A stretch of 64,000 bases of DNA from CAKVOD01 sp964606505 (GCA_964606505.1 CAZSGM010000001.1:257129-321128), one strand, 5' to 3'. Positions 8,127 to 16,681 are shown, counted from the first letter of the stretch. A program made the numbers and translations. Notes: a model not told the origin generated them from the sequence alone.

Positions 8127-8414
8127 TTAAATAATCACGAGTTGCTGACCTACGAAAAGTGGGGCGGTGAGGTTGTTGTCGGCTTTGATTTTGTCGGGCG
8201 TGGTATGGTACTTGCTTGCAATCTCGCGCAGCGTTTCAAGCGGGCGGACGCAATGCAGCGCACGCGCGCGGTACGGTATAACAATCATATCGCCCTCTTC
8301 AACCTCGGTTTTGTTTAAATTTGCCGCCGAAATTATCGCAGGTGTGATGTTGTAACGCCTCGCAATTTTCTCAAGCGTGTCCTTGTAACCAACGCGAATT
8401 AAAAGGTTTTCCAT
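8127..8414 (-). CDS. Small double-LysM protein
   Basis: A 95-residue protein made almost entirely of two LysM domains (about 4-47 and 53-95): KDTLEKIARRYNITPAIIS with GDMIVIPYR, and ETLREIASKYHTTPDKI with VGQQLVII. LysM binds N-acetylglucosamine-containing glycans such as peptidoglycan. There is no signal peptide or membrane segment, so it either acts in the cytoplasm or is exported another way; small LysM proteins of this shape occur in spore-coat and phage-tail settings, neither of which is evident here. The start (8414) has GAGGAGAAAG upstream on the minus strand. It is divergent from the flippase gene. Confidence 0.85.
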   Translation of the reverse strand: MENLLIRVGYKDTLEKIARRYNITPAIISAANLNKTEVEEGDMIVIPYRARALHCVRPLETLREIASKYHTTPDKIKADNNLTAPLFVGQQLVII

Positions 8415-8750
8415 AACTTTCTCCTCGATGTATTTTATTCAACTTTTCATTTTTTTTTGCTAAAAAACGCTATTTTTATTGAAAAAACACGTATTTTTTC
8501 GTATTTTTTTATTTTTTCTGTCGCATTTAGTTTAACGTGTTGGTGCGCGTTGGGTGTGCTTGCGCTGTTTATTCTTGCGTTTTTATTGATGTACATTTGC
8601 GTGCGTTGGGTGTGCGCGCACTTGTTTTTTGTTTTTTATCGTGTTTGTGTGCGCCTGTTCGGTTTGTGTTTCTTTCAAGGCGGGTTATTTTTTCACATTT
8701 CAATGCGCAGGTGGTTTCATAAAGTGGGGGAATCGGTCATAAAATAAATT
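8415..8750. other. Divergent intergenic region
   Basis: About 336 bp between the LysM gene (-) and the flippase gene (+). T-rich near the LysM start, then rich in TG and GTGCG words. The hydrophobic reading frame at 8457-8747 lacks a ribosome site and looks like a composition artefact. No clear promoter pair is visible. Confidence 0.5.
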
Positions 8751-10361
8751 ATGATAAAATTTAGCGAACTACTAAAGGCGGTTGCGCTCATAACCGTTTT
8801 TTCCTTGCTCACGCGTGCACTGGGGTTTGTGTTTAGGATTTACCTTTCGTGGGAACTCGGCGCGGAGATGTTAGGGATTTATCAAGTGGCGATGAGTGTC
8901 GTTGGCGTGCTTTTAATGCTCGTTTCAAGCGGGCTGCCGCTGGCGCTTTCTAAAATGACTGCGATTTACGAAACTAAGCGCGACCAACGCTCAATAGACC
9001 GCGCGACGACCGCAACGCTCATTGTTTCGCTCGCGCTCTCGGCGTTGCTGTGCCTGCTGATTTTTGCGTTCGACACTCCGCTTGAAAATATTTTTGCCGA
9101 CTCGCGCACCATCCTCATAATTTTAACGTTGCTGCCGTCTGTGATTTTTTCCGCCGTGTACTCGTCGTTTCGCGGAACACTTTGGGGCAAGAAAAACTAT
9201 TTCATTGTAGGGCTGTCTGAGTTTATAGAGCAAGTTATGCGCATAGTGTTCTTTTTCCTGCTCGCGTACTTTGTCGGCGACGCGCTCTCTAGCGGGGTTA
9301 TCGCGGGCGTTTCGCTCTCAATCGCGTGCGTGTGCTCGGCACTGGTGGTTGTTATCTATTATTTTGCAAAGGGCAACCGACTCGGCAACCCGCATTCGCA
9401 GTACAGGCGACTACTTAAGAGCGCAACCCCTGTTACGGGCGTCCGTGTCGCAACAAGTGCGTTGCAGCCGATTATCGCAATTGTTATTCCAATGCAACTT
9501 GTTTTGGCGGGGATGGGTAGCGAGAATGCGCTTGCTGAGTTCGGAATCGCGGTCGGGATGACAATGCCGCTACTGTTTGTGCCGTCAATGCTTGTCGGGT
9601 CGGTCGCGATGGTGTTGCTGCCCGAACTTTCGTCGCAAATCGAGCAAAAAAACAAAGAAACCGCGCTTTCTCAAATCAATATGGCGTTCACGTTCTCGAT
9701 TTTTATTTCGATGCTGATTATTCCTTTATATATGGGGATGTGGCGAGACATCGGGCTGTTTGTCTACAACAACGAGCGCGCGGGGTTGCTGCTTGCCTAT
9801 TCCGCGTGGCTTATGATACCGCTTGCGCTCTCAAACATTTCCTCAACCGTGCTGAACGCCCTAAATCTCGAGGGAAAATCCTTTGTCAACTACTTCATCG
9901 GTGCGGTTGTGCTGATTGTCGCGATTTTGGCGCTCACGCGTGTCATCGGCATTGCTTCGCTTATCGTTGGAACGGGCGCTTGTATGATAATCTCTAGCGC
10001 GCTAAACATTAGGCTTATTCGCAAGCGCATTAACGCAAAAGTGGGGGTTTTGCGCCAAATTATCGTGATGGGCGCGCTCGCTGTTCCGAGTTTGTTTTTC
10101 ACAAGTTTTACTTTCAACATTTTCGACGCGTTCTGCCCTAAGTTTTTTGCGCTCGCACTCGGCAGCGTCTGCGGCGCGGCAAGTTTTGTTCTCCTCTGCG
10201 TGATTTTTAAGGCAATAAACCTCAAAACGCTCCTTACAGAGTTCGCAAAACCGAAAAAGGGCAACCCTGAAATGAGTACTCCGCACATTCAGTCGCAAGG
10301 GGAAACGCAGTGGGCGCACAAGTCCCAAACGCGCCCCACAGCCGTCAAGCACGAACCGTAA
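8751..10361 (+). CDS. MurJ/SpoVB-type (MVF superfamily) lipid-linked oligosaccharide flippase
   Basis: This 536-residue polytopic membrane protein of about 14 hydrophobic segments begins LLKAVALITVFSLLTRALGFVFRIYLSWELGAEMLGIYQVAMS. That is the typical opening of the SpoVB / polysaccharide-flippase branch of the MOP superfamily, where an Arg in the first helix and a G-x-YQ motif recur. Members flip undecaprenyl-linked sugars, such as lipid II or sporulation and capsule precursors, across the cytoplasmic membrane. The C-terminal 35 residues are polar and probably disordered. Lipid II flippase or SpoVB-like are both possible; the sequence alone does not decide. The ribosome site before ATG 8751 is weak (GGGGGAA, about 20 nt upstream). 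Confidence 0.85.
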   Translation: MIKFSELLKAVALITVFSLLTRALGFVFRIYLSWELGAEMLGIYQVAMSVVGVLLMLVSSGLPLALSKMTAIYETKRDQRSIDRATTATLIVSLALSALLCLLIFAFDTPLENIFADSRTILIILTLLPSVIFSAVYSSFRGTLWGKKNYFIVGLSEFIEQVMRIVFFFLLAYFVGDALSSGVIAGVSLSIACVCSALVVVIYYFAKGNRLGNPHSQYRRLLKSATPVTGVRVATSALQPIIAIVIPMQLVLAGMGSENALAEFGIAVGMTMPLLFVPSMLVGSVAMVLLPELSSQIEQKNKETALSQINMAFTFSIFISMLIIPLYMGMWRDIGLFVYNNERAGLLLAYSAWLMIPLALSNISSTVLNALNLEGKSFVNYFIGAVVLIVAILALTRVIGIASLIVGTGACMIISSALNIRLIRKRINAKVGVLRQIIVMGALAVPSLFFTSFTFNIFDAFCPKFFALALGSVCGAASFVLLCVIFKAINLKTLLTEFAKPKKGNPEMSTPHIQSQGETQWAHKSQTRPTAVKHEP

Positions 10362-10528
10362 AGGCGAATTAATGAAATAAAGAACAACCTTTAATAAATA
10401 ATTAATATAGAAACAACTAATACGATTAAAGGGTATAACTAAAAGGATTTAGCGGTTTCGACAAGCGGAACTAAACGGATGCATTTAATGGTTGCAATTA
10501 ATTCGTACTATTCGGATATTATTAATTT

Positions 10529-10555
10529 GAGCAACATTTGTTGCTCTTTTTGTTT
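10529..10555 (+). terminator. Intrinsic terminator upstream of the HTH-TM2 gene
   Basis: GAGCAACA (10529-10536) and TGTTGCTC (10539-10546) followed by TTTTTGTTTT. It lies about 170 bp after the flippase gene. Confidence 0.8.
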
Positions 10556-10581
10556 TGGGGAGTAATTGTTTTTCAAAATTC

Positions 10582-10610
10582 TTGACAAAAATATGTTGTA
10601 AATGTATAAT
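10582..10610 (+). promoter_or_regulatory. Consensus sigma-A promoter
   Basis: TTGACA (10582-10587), a 17-bp spacer, TATAAT (10605-10610): a perfect consensus. The predicted leader of about 24 nt contains AAGGAGG (10628-10634). Confidence 0.9.
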
Positions 10611-10640
10611 TGAAGTGTGGCAACACAAAGGAGGATAGGG

Positions 10641-11180
10641 ATGTCAAATTTTGCAAAGAACTTAATTTCTTTGAGAAAATCGAGAAATTTAACACAGCAG
10701 CAAGTTGCGACATATGTTGGCATTGATTTTGAGGAATACCAAAAACTCGAATTTGAGATGTCGACGCCTGACTTGCCGACAATTAACAAGTTTGCGACAT
10801 ACTATGGGGTTGACCCTATAGATTTAGCGACAGGAGTTATTGCGGGTGGGGCGGCAAACACGGGCACGAACACAAACACTAACGAACAAAGCAACAAGGG
10901 CAAAGCGACAAGCGATGACCTACAAAGGTTTATTTCGACCGAATCTAACAATGTTTCGCCGAAATCAAGGGCTTGTGCGGCGGTTTTGGCTTGGTTCTTG
11001 GGTTATTTTGGTATTCACAACTTTTATTTGGGCAAAACTGGCTCGGGTGTTACGCAGTTAGTTTTGACCTTAACCGTTTTTGGCGCAGTTATCAGCGTCA
11101 TCTGGGCATTTGTTGACTTCATTATGGCACTTTGCGGTTCTTTAAAGGACAAAGACGGCCGCGAGGTCAAGAGGTGGTAG
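10641..11180 (+). CDS. XRE-type HTH protein fused to a TM2 domain
   Basis: 179 residues. An N-terminal XRE/Cro-like helix-turn-helix (about 5-62, with LRKSRNLTQQQVATYVGI) is followed by a Thr/Asn-rich linker. Then comes a TM2 domain (about 108-170): KSRACAAVLAWFLGYFGIHNFYLGKTGSGVTQLVL and a second hydrophobic segment. TM2 domains are paired membrane helices with a conserved G-x-HxFYLG; their function is poorly understood. The protein is probably a membrane-tethered DNA-binding protein. ATG 10641 has an ideal AAGGAGG. It sits under a consensus promoter just ahead of an ABC exporter and another TM2 protein, so a role in controlling or sensing with that cluster is possible but not shown. Confidence 0.85.
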   Translation: MSNFAKNLISLRKSRNLTQQQVATYVGIDFEEYQKLEFEMSTPDLPTINKFATYYGVDPIDLATGVIAGGAANTGTNTNTNEQSNKGKATSDDLQRFISTESNNVSPKSRACAAVLAWFLGYFGIHNFYLGKTGSGVTQLVLTLTVFGAVISVIWAFVDFIMALCGSLKDKDGREVKRW

Positions 11181-11239
11181 CCTTAATTAGTTGAAACAAT
11201 TTAATTATTATAGCGGGGTGTCCTTTGGATAATCGTTAG

Positions 11240-11288
11240 AAAACATTTGCAGAACGAGGTTTTACTTCAAGTGTGCAAATGTTTTTTT
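11240..11288 (+). terminator. Terminator after the HTH-TM2 gene
   Basis: AAAACATTTGC (11240-11250) pairs with GCAAATGTTTT (11275-11285) around a 24-nt loop and runs into a T-tract. Confidence 0.65.
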
Positions 11289-11375
11289 ATTGCAACACTT
11301 GCGGCGGAGTGGGTGTTTTTTTTGCGCAAAGGGGGAAGAGAAGGCAATGTTTTTCATTGCGGGGGACAAGTTCGC

Positions 11376-11404
11376 TTGTTATTTGGGTAAAACTATGGTA
11401 TAAT
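11376..11404 (+). promoter_or_regulatory. Strong extended -10 promoter, distal to the ABC genes
   Basis: TTGTTA (11376-11381), 17 bp, TATAAT (11399-11404), with TGG immediately before the -10. It would leave a leader of about 230 nt before the ABC ATPase, or drive a short untranslated transcript. Confidence 0.65.
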
Positions 11405-11550
11405 CACGATGTATATGGCGAATTGGCGCGAGAGGTGGGGCGAGGAACGGGCAGGCTTTTGCTAAATTGGGCATTTTAATTTTAAAAGGTTTTCATTATT
11501 AAAAAACGGACACTTTAAACGACGGATAAAAGTAAATTGGTGGAAATTCT

Positions 11551-11579
11551 TTGATTTTAGTTGAAAAATTGGGTAAAAT
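11551..11579 (+). promoter_or_regulatory. Proximal promoter of the ABC genes
   Basis: TTGATT (11551-11556), 17 bp, TAAAAT (11574-11579). The predicted leader is about 59 nt. Confidence 0.55.
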
Positions 11580-11644
11580 GCTTGTTTCTAGCGAATTTTT
11601 GCGCTAAAACACCAAAACAATACTAAATTAAACGAGGGGCGAAT

Positions 11645-12511
11645 ATGTTTGCAGTTGAAGTCGCAGATTTAAAAAAGAAATACGGAAACTCGGGCTTGGG
11701 CGTTGAGCGAGTGAGTTTCAATATCAATTACGGCGAAGTTTTTGGGTTTATTGGACCCAACGGCGCGGGCAAAACAACGACAATACGCGCGCTGATGGGG
11801 TTGCTTAGGGCTGATGGTGGGCTTGTCAACATTGAGGGCAAGGACTGCTTTGTTGAGGGGCACTTGGCGCGTGATAGGGTTTCTTATGTGCCTAGCGAAA
11901 TCAATGTTTATGGTGGGATGACAGTCCGAAAGTACATCGAGTTTGTGCTCGACCAAAAGGGGCGCGGCTACGAGCGTATCGACTCGCTTTGCACATATTT
12001 TGAGTTGAACCAAAACCGCAAAACGAACGAACTTTCGCTCGGGAACAAGAAAAAACTCGCCATCGTGTGTGCGCTTGCCAACTCTCCAAAGGTTTTGATT
12101 TTGGACGAGGCAACAATCGGGCTTGACCCGCTAATTCAGCAAAAACTGTTCGAGATTATCGAAGTTGAGCGCAAAAAAGGAACGGCGATTTTGATGTCGT
12201 CGCACAACCTCAACGAAATCCAGCGTTGTTGCGACAGGGTCGGCATAATCAAAAACGGCGTGCTTGTCGCAATCAAGGAAATCGGCGAGTTTAAGCACCG
12301 CCTACTAAAACACGTTGTGCTTGAAACGCAAATGGGGCATATGAGCCTTGAACTTGACGGCATTGAGGATTTGAAAATTAATGGCAACCGCTACGAGTTT
12401 AACTACCACGGAGAGATGAAAGCACTCAATGATTACATCGCAAGTCTTGATGTTACAAATGTTACAATCACGGATGTAGACTTGAACGACGAGTTTATGC
12501 GCTGGTATTAG
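11645..12511 (+). CDS. ABC transporter ATP-binding protein
   Basis: 288 residues. Nucleotide-binding domain of an ABC-2 type exporter: Walker A GPNGAGKTT (about 37-45), a Q-loop region, signature-like NELSLGNKKKLAI, Walker B VLILDEATIGLDP and the H-loop SSHNL. The signature departs from LSGGQ (LSLGN) and the usual DEPT is DEAT; both occur in the subfamily of drug and antimicrobial-peptide exporters. The last 75 residues form the usual accessory domain. Translation starts at the ATG after GAGGGGCG. The permease follows about 100 bp downstream. Substrate unknown. Confidence 0.9.
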   Translation: MFAVEVADLKKKYGNSGLGVERVSFNINYGEVFGFIGPNGAGKTTTIRALMGLLRADGGLVNIEGKDCFVEGHLARDRVSYVPSEINVYGGMTVRKYIEFVLDQKGRGYERIDSLCTYFELNQNRKTNELSLGNKKKLAIVCALANSPKVLILDEATIGLDPLIQQKLFEIIEVERKKGTAILMSSHNLNEIQRCCDRVGIIKNGVLVAIKEIGEFKHRLLKHVVLETQMGHMSLELDGIEDLKINGNRYEFNYHGEMKALNDYIASLDVTNVTITDVDLNDEFMRWY

Positions 12512-12609
12512 GCGAACGGAAAGTGGTTAGTTTAAGTTGAATAAATTTTGTTGAAAAAATCAAAAAAAACTTTAATAAAACAAAGAAAACATATATTAAG
12601 GTGAAAAAA

Positions 12610-13419
12610 ATGGAGAAAATTAAGGTAAATAAGGCGCGCAAAAGTTTGTACTGCACAGAACTTCGCTTGCAAAAGAAATCGTCGCTGTGGTGGCTGTGCG
12701 TTTTGGGCGTGCTGGTATTTGTTAACGTCGTTGTTTTCCCGCTTATTGAGTCGATTATTGACTCGCTCACGGCGGAAGAGAAGCAACAAATGATTGATAT
12801 GGGGTTGTCGCTTGATTACGCGACCATAACCGACTACTTCTTGTATGAGTGCGGGGTAACGCACGCGCTCGGGGGTGCGTTGTTTGCGTGCTGTTTTGCA
12901 AGTATTTCACTGGCGCGCGATTTTAAGTACGGGACGTACGAGTTGTTGTACACGAACGGCTTGTCGCGTGGGCAGATAACGGGGACTAAGTACTGCGCGG
13001 TGTTGACGGTGCTTGTTGGAATGAATGTTGCTGAATTTTTGGTTGAGTTAGTGGGGATGTGTATTGTTGACTTTATCGGGATACAAATTGTGCCGCTGCT
13101 CGCGTTCTTGCTGTTTAACTTGATTGTGCAAATTAGCGTGGCTAGCATTGTTTTTGGCATAACGCTTTGCAATCCGAAAAAGTTTGGGTTGGGGCTTGCG
13201 ATTGGGCTTCCGCTCGTGTTGTACTTTATCGCGTCGATTGCGGTCGGGCTTGAGGCGGGCGCAGAATTTGTTGAAATTTTATCGCCGTTTAGCGTGTTCT
13301 TTGATATGGGCGCGGATAAACCGTTTGACGTCAACTACTTTAGCCTTGCGCTGTTTGCGGGCTTAGCGGTTGCGGCAATGTGCGTTGGGATGACGAAAAA
13401 CAAGAAAATTGATTATTGA
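12610..13419 (+). CDS. ABC-2 type transporter permease
   Basis: About 269 residues with six hydrophobic segments: WWLCVLGVLVFVNVVVF; a segment at ALGGALFACCFASISLA followed by RDFKYGTYELLYTNGLSRGQ; then four more. The pattern 'large first loop, then RDFKxGT' is typical of ABC-2 permeases working with the ATPase just upstream. ATG 12610 follows TAAGGTG by about 6 nt; the GTG at 12601 is in frame but overlaps that ribosome site. It ends TKNKKIDY, about 11 bp before the next start, so these genes form one operon. Substrate unknown. Confidence 0.8.
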   Translation: MEKIKVNKARKSLYCTELRLQKKSSLWWLCVLGVLVFVNVVVFPLIESIIDSLTAEEKQQMIDMGLSLDYATITDYFLYECGVTHALGGALFACCFASISLARDFKYGTYELLYTNGLSRGQITGTKYCAVLTVLVGMNVAEFLVELVGMCIVDFIGIQIVPLLAFLLFNLIVQISVASIVFGITLCNPKKFGLGLAIGLPLVLYFIASIAVGLEAGAEFVEILSPFSVFFDMGADKPFDVNYFSLALFAGLAVAAMCVGMTKNKKIDY

Positions 13420-13430
13420 TAGGTGATTTT

Positions 13431-13883
13431 ATGAAGTGTCCTATATGTGGGAACAAAATTTATCAGGGCGACAAGGCTTGTCCGTATTGTAAATTGCGTA
13501 CAGATGTTATCGTTAACGCCAAAAACGCGCCCGCAAAAGAGGCGCTGAAGAAAAGGCAAAAGGACAACATTTACTACTCTAGTTACCGCCCCGACGACGT
13601 TAGTAAAATGAAACTGCTGCTGTTGTCGATTTTTGGCGGGTTTGCAGGCGCGCATTGTTACTACGTCGGGCGAATGGGGCGCGGGTTTACAATACTTATA
13701 ATGTTTGTTGTGGCGCTAACACTTGCAGCGATACCCGAAACGTGGGAGTTGCACAAGTACCTTAGCGGGATGGTCGCGGGCGCGTTCGGGTTCGTCGGCG
13801 TAATGATGTGGTGGACGGACATTTTGGCGATTGTTTGTAATCGTTTTAAAATCCCGATTATTATTGAGGATTACAAAAAATAA
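13431..13883 (+). CDS. Zinc-ribbon protein with TM2-like domain
   Basis: 150 residues. An N-terminal zinc ribbon with two CxxC knuckles (Cys 3, 6, 17, 20) is followed by a polar linker. A TM2-type module (about 64-140) then reads KMKLLLLSIFGGFAGAHCYYVGRMGRGFTI and ends with a second hydrophobic stretch. The GAHCYYVGR segment replaces the usual GxHxFYLG. ATG 13431 follows an AGGTGA and lies about 11 bp after the permease. It is the second TM2 protein in the same cluster, so it may act with the exporter. No function is known. Confidence 0.75.
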   Translation: MKCPICGNKIYQGDKACPYCKLRTDVIVNAKNAPAKEALKKRQKDNIYYSSYRPDDVSKMKLLLLSIFGGFAGAHCYYVGRMGRGFTILIMFVVALTLAAIPETWELHKYLSGMVAGAFGFVGVMMWWTDILAIVCNRFKIPIIIEDYKK

Positions 13884-13907
13884 TACACACACAATTAAAT
13901 AATAGAT

Positions 13908-13955
13908 AAAAGGCGCAAAAAATTGCAGTTTTAATTGTAATTTGCCTTTTTTTTT
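13908..13955 (+). terminator. Terminator after the ABC/TM2 operon
   Basis: AAAAGGC (13908-13914) pairs with GCCTTTT (13944-13950), with further imperfect AATT pairing inside and a T-tract after. The 3' half contains the TTGTAA -35 box of the next promoter. Confidence 0.6.
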
Positions 13956-13963
13956 GTTATAAT
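13935..13963 (+). promoter_or_regulatory. Promoter of the yigZ-like gene, giving a leaderless transcript
   Basis: TTGTAA (13935-13940), 17 bp, TATAAT (13958-13963). The ATG is at 13970, seven bases after the -10, so transcription would start at the start codon itself. Confidence 0.7.
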
Positions 13964-13969
13964 TGCGGT

Positions 13970-14533
13970 ATGAATTATACTTTTAGTAAGAGAGTTGAGG
14001 CGGAGAGCGTGATAAAGAAGTCGCGATTTATTGCGGTTGGGTTTCCGATATTTTGCGAGGATGACGCGAAAAACAAAATCGCGGCAATGCGCAAAGAGTT
14101 TTACGACGCGCGGCATATCGCGTACGCGTATCGGCTGGACGATGGGCAGGTTTTTCAAAAATCTAGCGACGACGGCGAGCCGAGCGGAACGGCGGGAAAG
14201 CCTATTTTGAATTTTATGATTAAAGAAAACATTGCCAACGCGATTATTTTTGTTGTGCGCTATTTTGGCGGCATAAAACTTGGCGCAGGCGGGTTGACGC
14301 GCGCGTATAGCGGCACGGCGGTTTTGTTAAAGGACGACCTTACAAAACAACTTAGCGCGGTAACTTTTTCTTGCGCGCTTTCCGACGTTGATAGGGTACT
14401 AAAACTTCTCGACGCGCGCGGGGTTGCGTACGAAAGAGAGTTTGCCGAAACCTGCAGGATTGCCGCAAGGTGCGAGGATGCCACGGGGCTAAAAGGCGCG
14501 CTGAGTGGCGTTTCTAGCGTAAATTACTTGTAA
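13970..14533 (+). CDS. YigZ/IMPACT-family protein
   Basis: 187 residues. It matches the YigZ/YvyE (UPF0029, IMPACT N-terminal) family: IKKSRFIAVG near the start, ARHIAYAYRL (about 47-56), the signature SSDDGEPSGTAGKP (65-78), then FVVRYFGGIKLGAGGLTRAYS. The C-terminal half is the smaller ferredoxin-like domain common in bacterial members. The family has been linked to translation and RNA binding, but its biochemical role is unsettled. There is no ribosome site and the -10 box ends seven bases before the ATG, which points to a leaderless mRNA. The start fits homologues. Confidence 0.85.
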   Translation: MNYTFSKRVEAESVIKKSRFIAVGFPIFCEDDAKNKIAAMRKEFYDARHIAYAYRLDDGQVFQKSSDDGEPSGTAGKPILNFMIKENIANAIIFVVRYFGGIKLGAGGLTRAYSGTAVLLKDDLTKQLSAVTFSCALSDVDRVLKLLDARGVAYEREFAETCRIAARCEDATGLKGALSGVSSVNYL

Positions 14534-14889
14534 CGCGCGGCGCGGCTGTGTTTGTCCGCAGTGGCTTATGAGACGGCGAGGTCTTGCTTGTTTGCGGCAG
14601 CTTGTAGTGCGCGGCGCGGGGGATTTGGAAGTAAATAGATGTAAAGAAACATTAATTTTTGTGCGTAATATGCAATTCAGGAATAAAAAACTACCCCGCG
14701 CCCAAAACAAAACAAAACAAGGTGCACGTACGCAAATTTCGCGCAAAACTAGGAGATAGCGTGGGACAACGCGAGCGCAAAGAAATTTTCATTAAAAAAG
14801 AAAAACATTTCATTATTTTTGCTGAATTTGCACATTTGCGTTGGAAAAAACGAAAAAAATAAGAAAAGGGGAGAAATAAGGGGCGAAAA
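14534..14889. other. Intergenic region upstream of recX
   Basis: About 356 bp with a GC-rich first part (GCGCGGCGCGG twice, near 14535 and 14608) and an A-rich second part. No credible ORF, terminator or promoter is seen; recX has an AAGGGG site near 14879. Confidence 0.5.
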
Positions 14890-15498
14890 ATGGAAATAAT
14901 TGAAATCAAAATGAAGAAAAACAAACAAGAGTTTGTTGCGATAACATTTGACGGCGAGAACATAAGTTTGACGCCCGACGCGATTGTAAAGTTTGGCGTA
15001 ACGGTCGGAGAAGTTGACGACGCAAAACTTGCAAAGGCGGAGTTTGAGAGCGCGTGCGCGTTTGCGCTCAACCGCGTTATGGCGTGGATGACCTGCTCAT
15101 ATCGCTCCGAAAGTGAAGTTAAGCGTTACTTGCGCGATCGAAAATATTCAAGCGAAGTTGCAAATTACGTGATTGGAAAATTAAAGGAATACAATTTTTT
15201 GTCCGACGAAAATTTGGCGAAACAGTTTGTTGAATACGGGCAAAAGAAAATGGGCGTCTACAAAATGAGGCAAAAACTAATGGAGAAAGGCGTCAGCAAG
15301 GACATAATCGACGACGCGCTTGAAAACGTCGAGGCGCAGGACGAAATTTGCTACAATTTTGCCGTAAAAAAACTCGGGAACAATGAGCGCACGCGCGAAA
15401 ATATGGCAAAGGTGTACAGATTTTTGATTGGCAAGGGCTTTGATTACGAAACAATTAGACGCGCGTTTGCAAAACTTAACTACGAGGACGAGGAATGA
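14890..15498 (+). CDS. recX: RecX-family regulator of RecA
   Basis: RecX proteins bind the RecA filament and modulate recombination and SOS. This 202-residue protein has the three-helix repeats of the family: ALNRVMAWMTCSYRSESEVKRYL, then FLSDENLAKQFVEYGQKKMGVYKMRQKLMEKGVSKDII, then a third repeat ending RRAFAKLN. The N-terminal about 60 residues are variable, as usual. It overlaps acpS by 4 bp (ATGA), so the two are translationally coupled; this pairing is by position only. Confidence 0.85.
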   Translation: MEIIEIKMKKNKQEFVAITFDGENISLTPDAIVKFGVTVGEVDDAKLAKAEFESACAFALNRVMAWMTCSYRSESEVKRYLRDRKYSSEVANYVIGKLKEYNFLSDENLAKQFVEYGQKKMGVYKMRQKLMEKGVSKDIIDDALENVEAQDEICYNFAVKKLGNNERTRENMAKVYRFLIGKGFDYETIRRAFAKLNYEDEE

Positions 15499-15815
15499 TT
15501 GGGATTGACATTGTGGAAATCGAGGATTTTAGCGACAAGGATTACAGTCGAATTTTCACGAAAAACGAACTAGCGTACATCAACAAAGCGACATCTTGCG
15601 CGCGAAAAACCGAGGTTATGGCGGGAATTTTTGCGGCGAAAGAGGCGGTTTTTAAGGCAATGCGTCTTGAAAATCTTGGGTTGGACGTCTTGAAAAACAT
15701 CGAGATTTTGCACAAAGAAAACGGTTGTCCGTATTGCGTATTTGAGGACAAAAACATCGAGCTTTCAATTTCGCACACGCGCCACACCGCTGTTGCTGTT
15801 GCAATTGTTGGCTGA
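15495..15815 (+). CDS. acpS: Holo-[acyl-carrier-protein] synthase
   Basis: AcpS transfers 4'-phosphopantetheine from CoA to the serine of acyl carrier protein, activating fatty-acid synthesis. The 106-residue protein shows GIDIVEI at the N-terminus with the Mg-binding Asp (residue 5), FTKNEL, and AGIFAAKEAVFKA with the second metal ligand Glu (about 50). ISHTRHTAVAVA lies near the C-terminus. Slightly short (usual about 120) but complete. It starts within the recX stop (ATGA overlap). Confidence 0.92.
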   Translation: MIGIDIVEIEDFSDKDYSRIFTKNELAYINKATSCARKTEVMAGIFAAKEAVFKAMRLENLGLDVLKNIEILHKENGCPYCVFEDKNIELSISHTRHTAVAVAIVG

Positions 15816-15839
15816 GAAAGTTTTGGCTGTGTATTTTGG

Positions 15840-15868
15840 TTGCAATTTGTGTAAAATTGTTATATAAT
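15840..15868 (+). promoter_or_regulatory. Promoter of the signal peptidase gene
   Basis: TTGCAA (15840-15845), 17 bp, TATAAT (15863-15868). The predicted leader of about 70 nt ends in AAGGAGG (15933-15939). Confidence 0.75.
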
Positions 15869-15946
15869 ACTTAATAAATGACGCGTGCGCGCGCGAGGTT
15901 ACTACAAGGATAAAAGTCGGAGAGGGTGTTTAAAGGAGGGGTCAAA

Positions 15947-16681
15947 ATGAAAGAAAAACAGGTCAATGATTATCAATTAGCTGAAGAGTGTCAGTACATT
16001 CGCGAGCAGAACTCGCTTGTTGCAAAAAACAATCGGGCGACGCGACGCTTAGCGATTATTTTGTCGGCGCTGTTTGTTTTAATATCGGGGTGCATTTTGC
16101 TTTGTATGTTTGCTGAGCGCGTCTACCTTTACACGGGCGTTGAGGGGCCATCAATGCAGCCGACCATTAACGCGAGTTCGCCTAACACGAGCGAAACTTA
16201 CGATTATGTGTACATCAACACTTATCAGCGCGGTGTGTATGGGGATATAATTGTTATTAAACACAAATCGGCGAGCGGCGAGTCGAAGTTTTTAATCAAA
16301 CGACTTATCGGCATCGCCGGCGACACTATCACAATTGATAACACCGACCCAGCCGAAACAAAGGTTTATAGGAACGACGTGCTGCTTGATGAGCCGTACG
16401 TTAAGTACAAAAAGTTTTGCGGGATTGGCGGAACTGAGGGCGCGCGCCATGGTGTAACGAGCGTTACAATCCCCGAGGGCTGTATCTTCTTTATGGGCGA
16501 CAACCGCAACAATAGCGACGACTGCCGAAATTATAGTTATAACGAAAACCCCTACTGCGAAACCGCCGACAATATCGTCGGGCGCGTTGACTACATCATT
16601 GAGGGGGGGATTGAGGACGACGGCAAGGACGCGGAGCGTTTGTGGCGCGGCATAAAAGAAATCATTTCAAGTATCTTTTGA
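15947..16681 (+). CDS. lepB: Type I signal peptidase
   Basis: Cleaves N-terminal signal peptides outside the membrane. 244 residues: a 33-residue cytoplasmic N-terminus, one transmembrane helix (about 35-56), then box B GVEGPSMQPT with the nucleophile Ser (about 69), box D SKFLIKRLIGIAGD with the general-base Lys (about 118), and box E FFMGDNRNNSDDCRNY. Only one membrane segment is evident, as in Gram-positive SipS-type enzymes. ATG 15947 has an ideal AAGGAGG; the in-frame GTG at 15926 is less likely. The 267 bp downstream are AT-rich without a clear element. Confidence 0.93.
   Translation: MKEKQVNDYQLAEECQYIREQNSLVAKNNRATRRLAIILSALFVLISGCILLCMFAERVYLYTGVEGPSMQPTINASSPNTSETYDYVYINTYQRGVYGDIIVIKHKSASGESKFLIKRLIGIAGDTITIDNTDPAETKVYRNDVLLDEPYVKYKKFCGIGGTEGARHGVTSVTIPEGCIFFMGDNRNNSDDCRNYSYNENPYCETADNIVGRVDYIIEGGIEDDGKDAERLWRGIKEIISSIF

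Larger units (their letters stand above)
11181..11644. other. Intergenic region upstream of the ABC exporter
   Basis: Contains the terminator of the HTH-TM2 gene (11240-11288), a strong promoter at 11376-11404 and a second promoter at 11551-11579. The short frame at 11273-11479 has no ribosome site and is not called. Confidence 0.6.

Noticed and set aside
8457..8747. Open frame for a 96-residue very hydrophobic protein
   Set aside because: Starts at TTG without a ribosome site in a T-rich stretch; hydrophobicity follows from base composition.
11273..11479. 68-residue frame between terminator and ABC genes
   Set aside because: Begins inside the terminator 3' arm, has no ribosome site and contains a strong promoter.
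15881..15896. Alternating CGCGTGCGCGCGCG stretch as a structural element
   Set aside because: Short and single; similar GCGC-rich words are common in this genome's codons.
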